Shown in pieces: positions 63,485-64,000 of a DNA stretch of 64,000 nucleotides. The notes below the pieces were generated by a model. That model did not search any database and had not been told where the DNA came from. It saw nothing but the letters and a program-made list of their open reading frames with translations. Within the stretch, counting starts at the first letter, position 1; the number at the start of each line of letters is the position of its first letter. The translations under genes and the position numbers were made by a program. This DNA is from Bacillota bacterium (lineage in GTDB: Bacteria > Bacillota > Clostridia > Lachnospirales > Lachnospiraceae): the NCBI GenBank assembly GCA_023399055.1, contig JAEWQV010000010.1:558001-622000 (forward strand). The letters are read 5' to 3'.

Positions 63485-64000
63485 ATTTTTTCTCTCCTTT
63501 AAATTGTCTTAATTTTTTCTCTCCGCGTGGTTGTTCTATCGATTTAAGAAAAGCTTTACCATATTTAGAAAAGGATGAGGGGTATATGTTTAGTTCATCC
63601 AAAATATGTGCTAACCAAATTGGCATTGTTCCAGGGATTTTAATCTCCATTAACTGCTGTCCCGGTTGTAATATGGCATTTCCATAGGGACCACTCCCCA
63701 ACCATAAATCCTCTTCTCTCCAAAGTATATTGCTATCAAACGTCACTCGAAGATTAGAGTCCTCCATACCATACATGGCAATACGGTCATAGGAGATATA
63801 CATCGAAGGTTCCAGATTGAGATAGTTCTTAATAAACCAATTAATTTCCTTTGTAATCTGTGTTTCTTTCATTAATGGCTGCCCATCATAGAGATAATTC
63901 TGCGCCTTTAAAAGTTCCATTCTTTCTCTTCTTTTATAAACAATACCCTTATATTTTTTCTTTAGTTCAACAAAGACAGTATCCTCTAATCCTGGTGTAC
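63477..64000 (-). CDS. VTC-domain (polyphosphate polymerase-like) protein, partial
   Basis: The C-terminal 174 codons are visible; the gene extends beyond the right edge, so the ATG at 63920 is internal. Motifs of the VTC fold: FVELKKKYKGIVYKRRE at the edge, ISYDRIAMYG, LRVTFDSNILWRE and LMEIKIPGTMPIWLAHIL, the Lys/Arg/Glu-lined tunnel strands. Yeast VTC4 makes polyphosphate, but many bacterial members are of unknown activity. It overlaps the DUF4956 gene. Confidence 0.86.
   Translation of the reverse strand, partial: TPGLEDTVFVELKKKYKGIVYKRRERMELLKAQNYLYDGQPLMKETQITKEINWFIKNYLNLEPSMYISYDRIAMYGMEDSNLRVTFDSNILWREEDLWLGSGPYGNAILQPGQQLMEIKIPGTMPIWLAHILDELNIYPSSFSKYGKAFLKSIEQPRGEKKLRQFKGEKKYA

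Overview
The window is AT-rich Firmicutes DNA with Gram-positive ribosome binding sites. The gene content points to an anaerobic, plant-fibre-degrading clostridium of the Lachnospiraceae, close in type to Clostridium (Lachnoclostridium) phytofermentans. Supporting signs are the SCIFF peptide and its radical SAM maturase, HemZ, DegV proteins, type-2 ArgC, cytosolic GH74 and GH31 enzymes and a DUF4353 lipoprotein. The species call is inference from gene content only. No tRNA, rRNA, CRISPR array, phage or transposase gene was found.
Layout. (1) 1-9826, minus strand: a chemosensory operon headed by a TetR regulator, then cheA, cheW, an MCP, cheR, cheB and a large PAS hybrid histidine kinase that runs off the left edge. 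It has a consensus promoter with a palindrome between -35 and -10, and no cheY. (2) 10024-20406, minus: a long housekeeping run, scfA (SCIFF) - scfB - recJ - apt - rel - MBL hydrolase - hemZ - hisS, ending in a strong hairpin. Three hairpins separate scfA from scfB. (3) 20735-28791: DegV, a small conserved protein, pepF-ogt, a permuted NlpC/P60-like protein, a divergent nitroreductase/OhrR-like pair over a near-perfect OhrR operator, an HD protein, and argC behind a tandem ARG box. (4) 29162-36845: a serine hydrolase, M42 and M20 peptidases, a lactate/malate dehydrogenase-family enzyme, a second DegV, and cysK divergent from a CymR-like Rrf2 regulator. (5) 37159-40832: an orphan C39-like cysteine peptidase and two PLP enzymes of sulfur amino acid metabolism; the 3' end of the first is duplicated as 21-bp tandem repeats. 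(6) 41032-50786, minus: GH31 and GH74 enzymes (xyloglucan use), a secreted fibronectin-III protein, a NAGPA-type phosphodiester glycosidase with a small membrane protein, and an AraC regulator. (7) 51088-56093: dapA behind a compact structured leader, class I ribonucleotide reductase nrdA-nrdB, and a YdcZ-type transporter. (8) 56411-64000: an H-NOX haem chemoreceptor whose distal pocket matches O2-binding H-NOX, crcB, an L,D-transpeptidase, and an operon of VTC-domain protein, DUF4956 membrane protein and DUF4353 lipoprotein that enters from the right edge.
Themes. Redox and oxygen handling recurs: the H-NOX receptor behind a Fur/PerR-like dyad, the OhrR-like switch, the class I reductase and a Cys-cluster PAS kinase. 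Sulfur metabolism recurs in cysK, the CymR-like regulator and the metC/malY-type lyases. Intergenic spaces hold a family of about 105-139 nt inverted-repeat elements with AACAGTT-like ends, plus a 191-nt hairpin and a 45-nt direct repeat. Start codons were moved from the longest reading frame wherever a ribosome binding site supported it.
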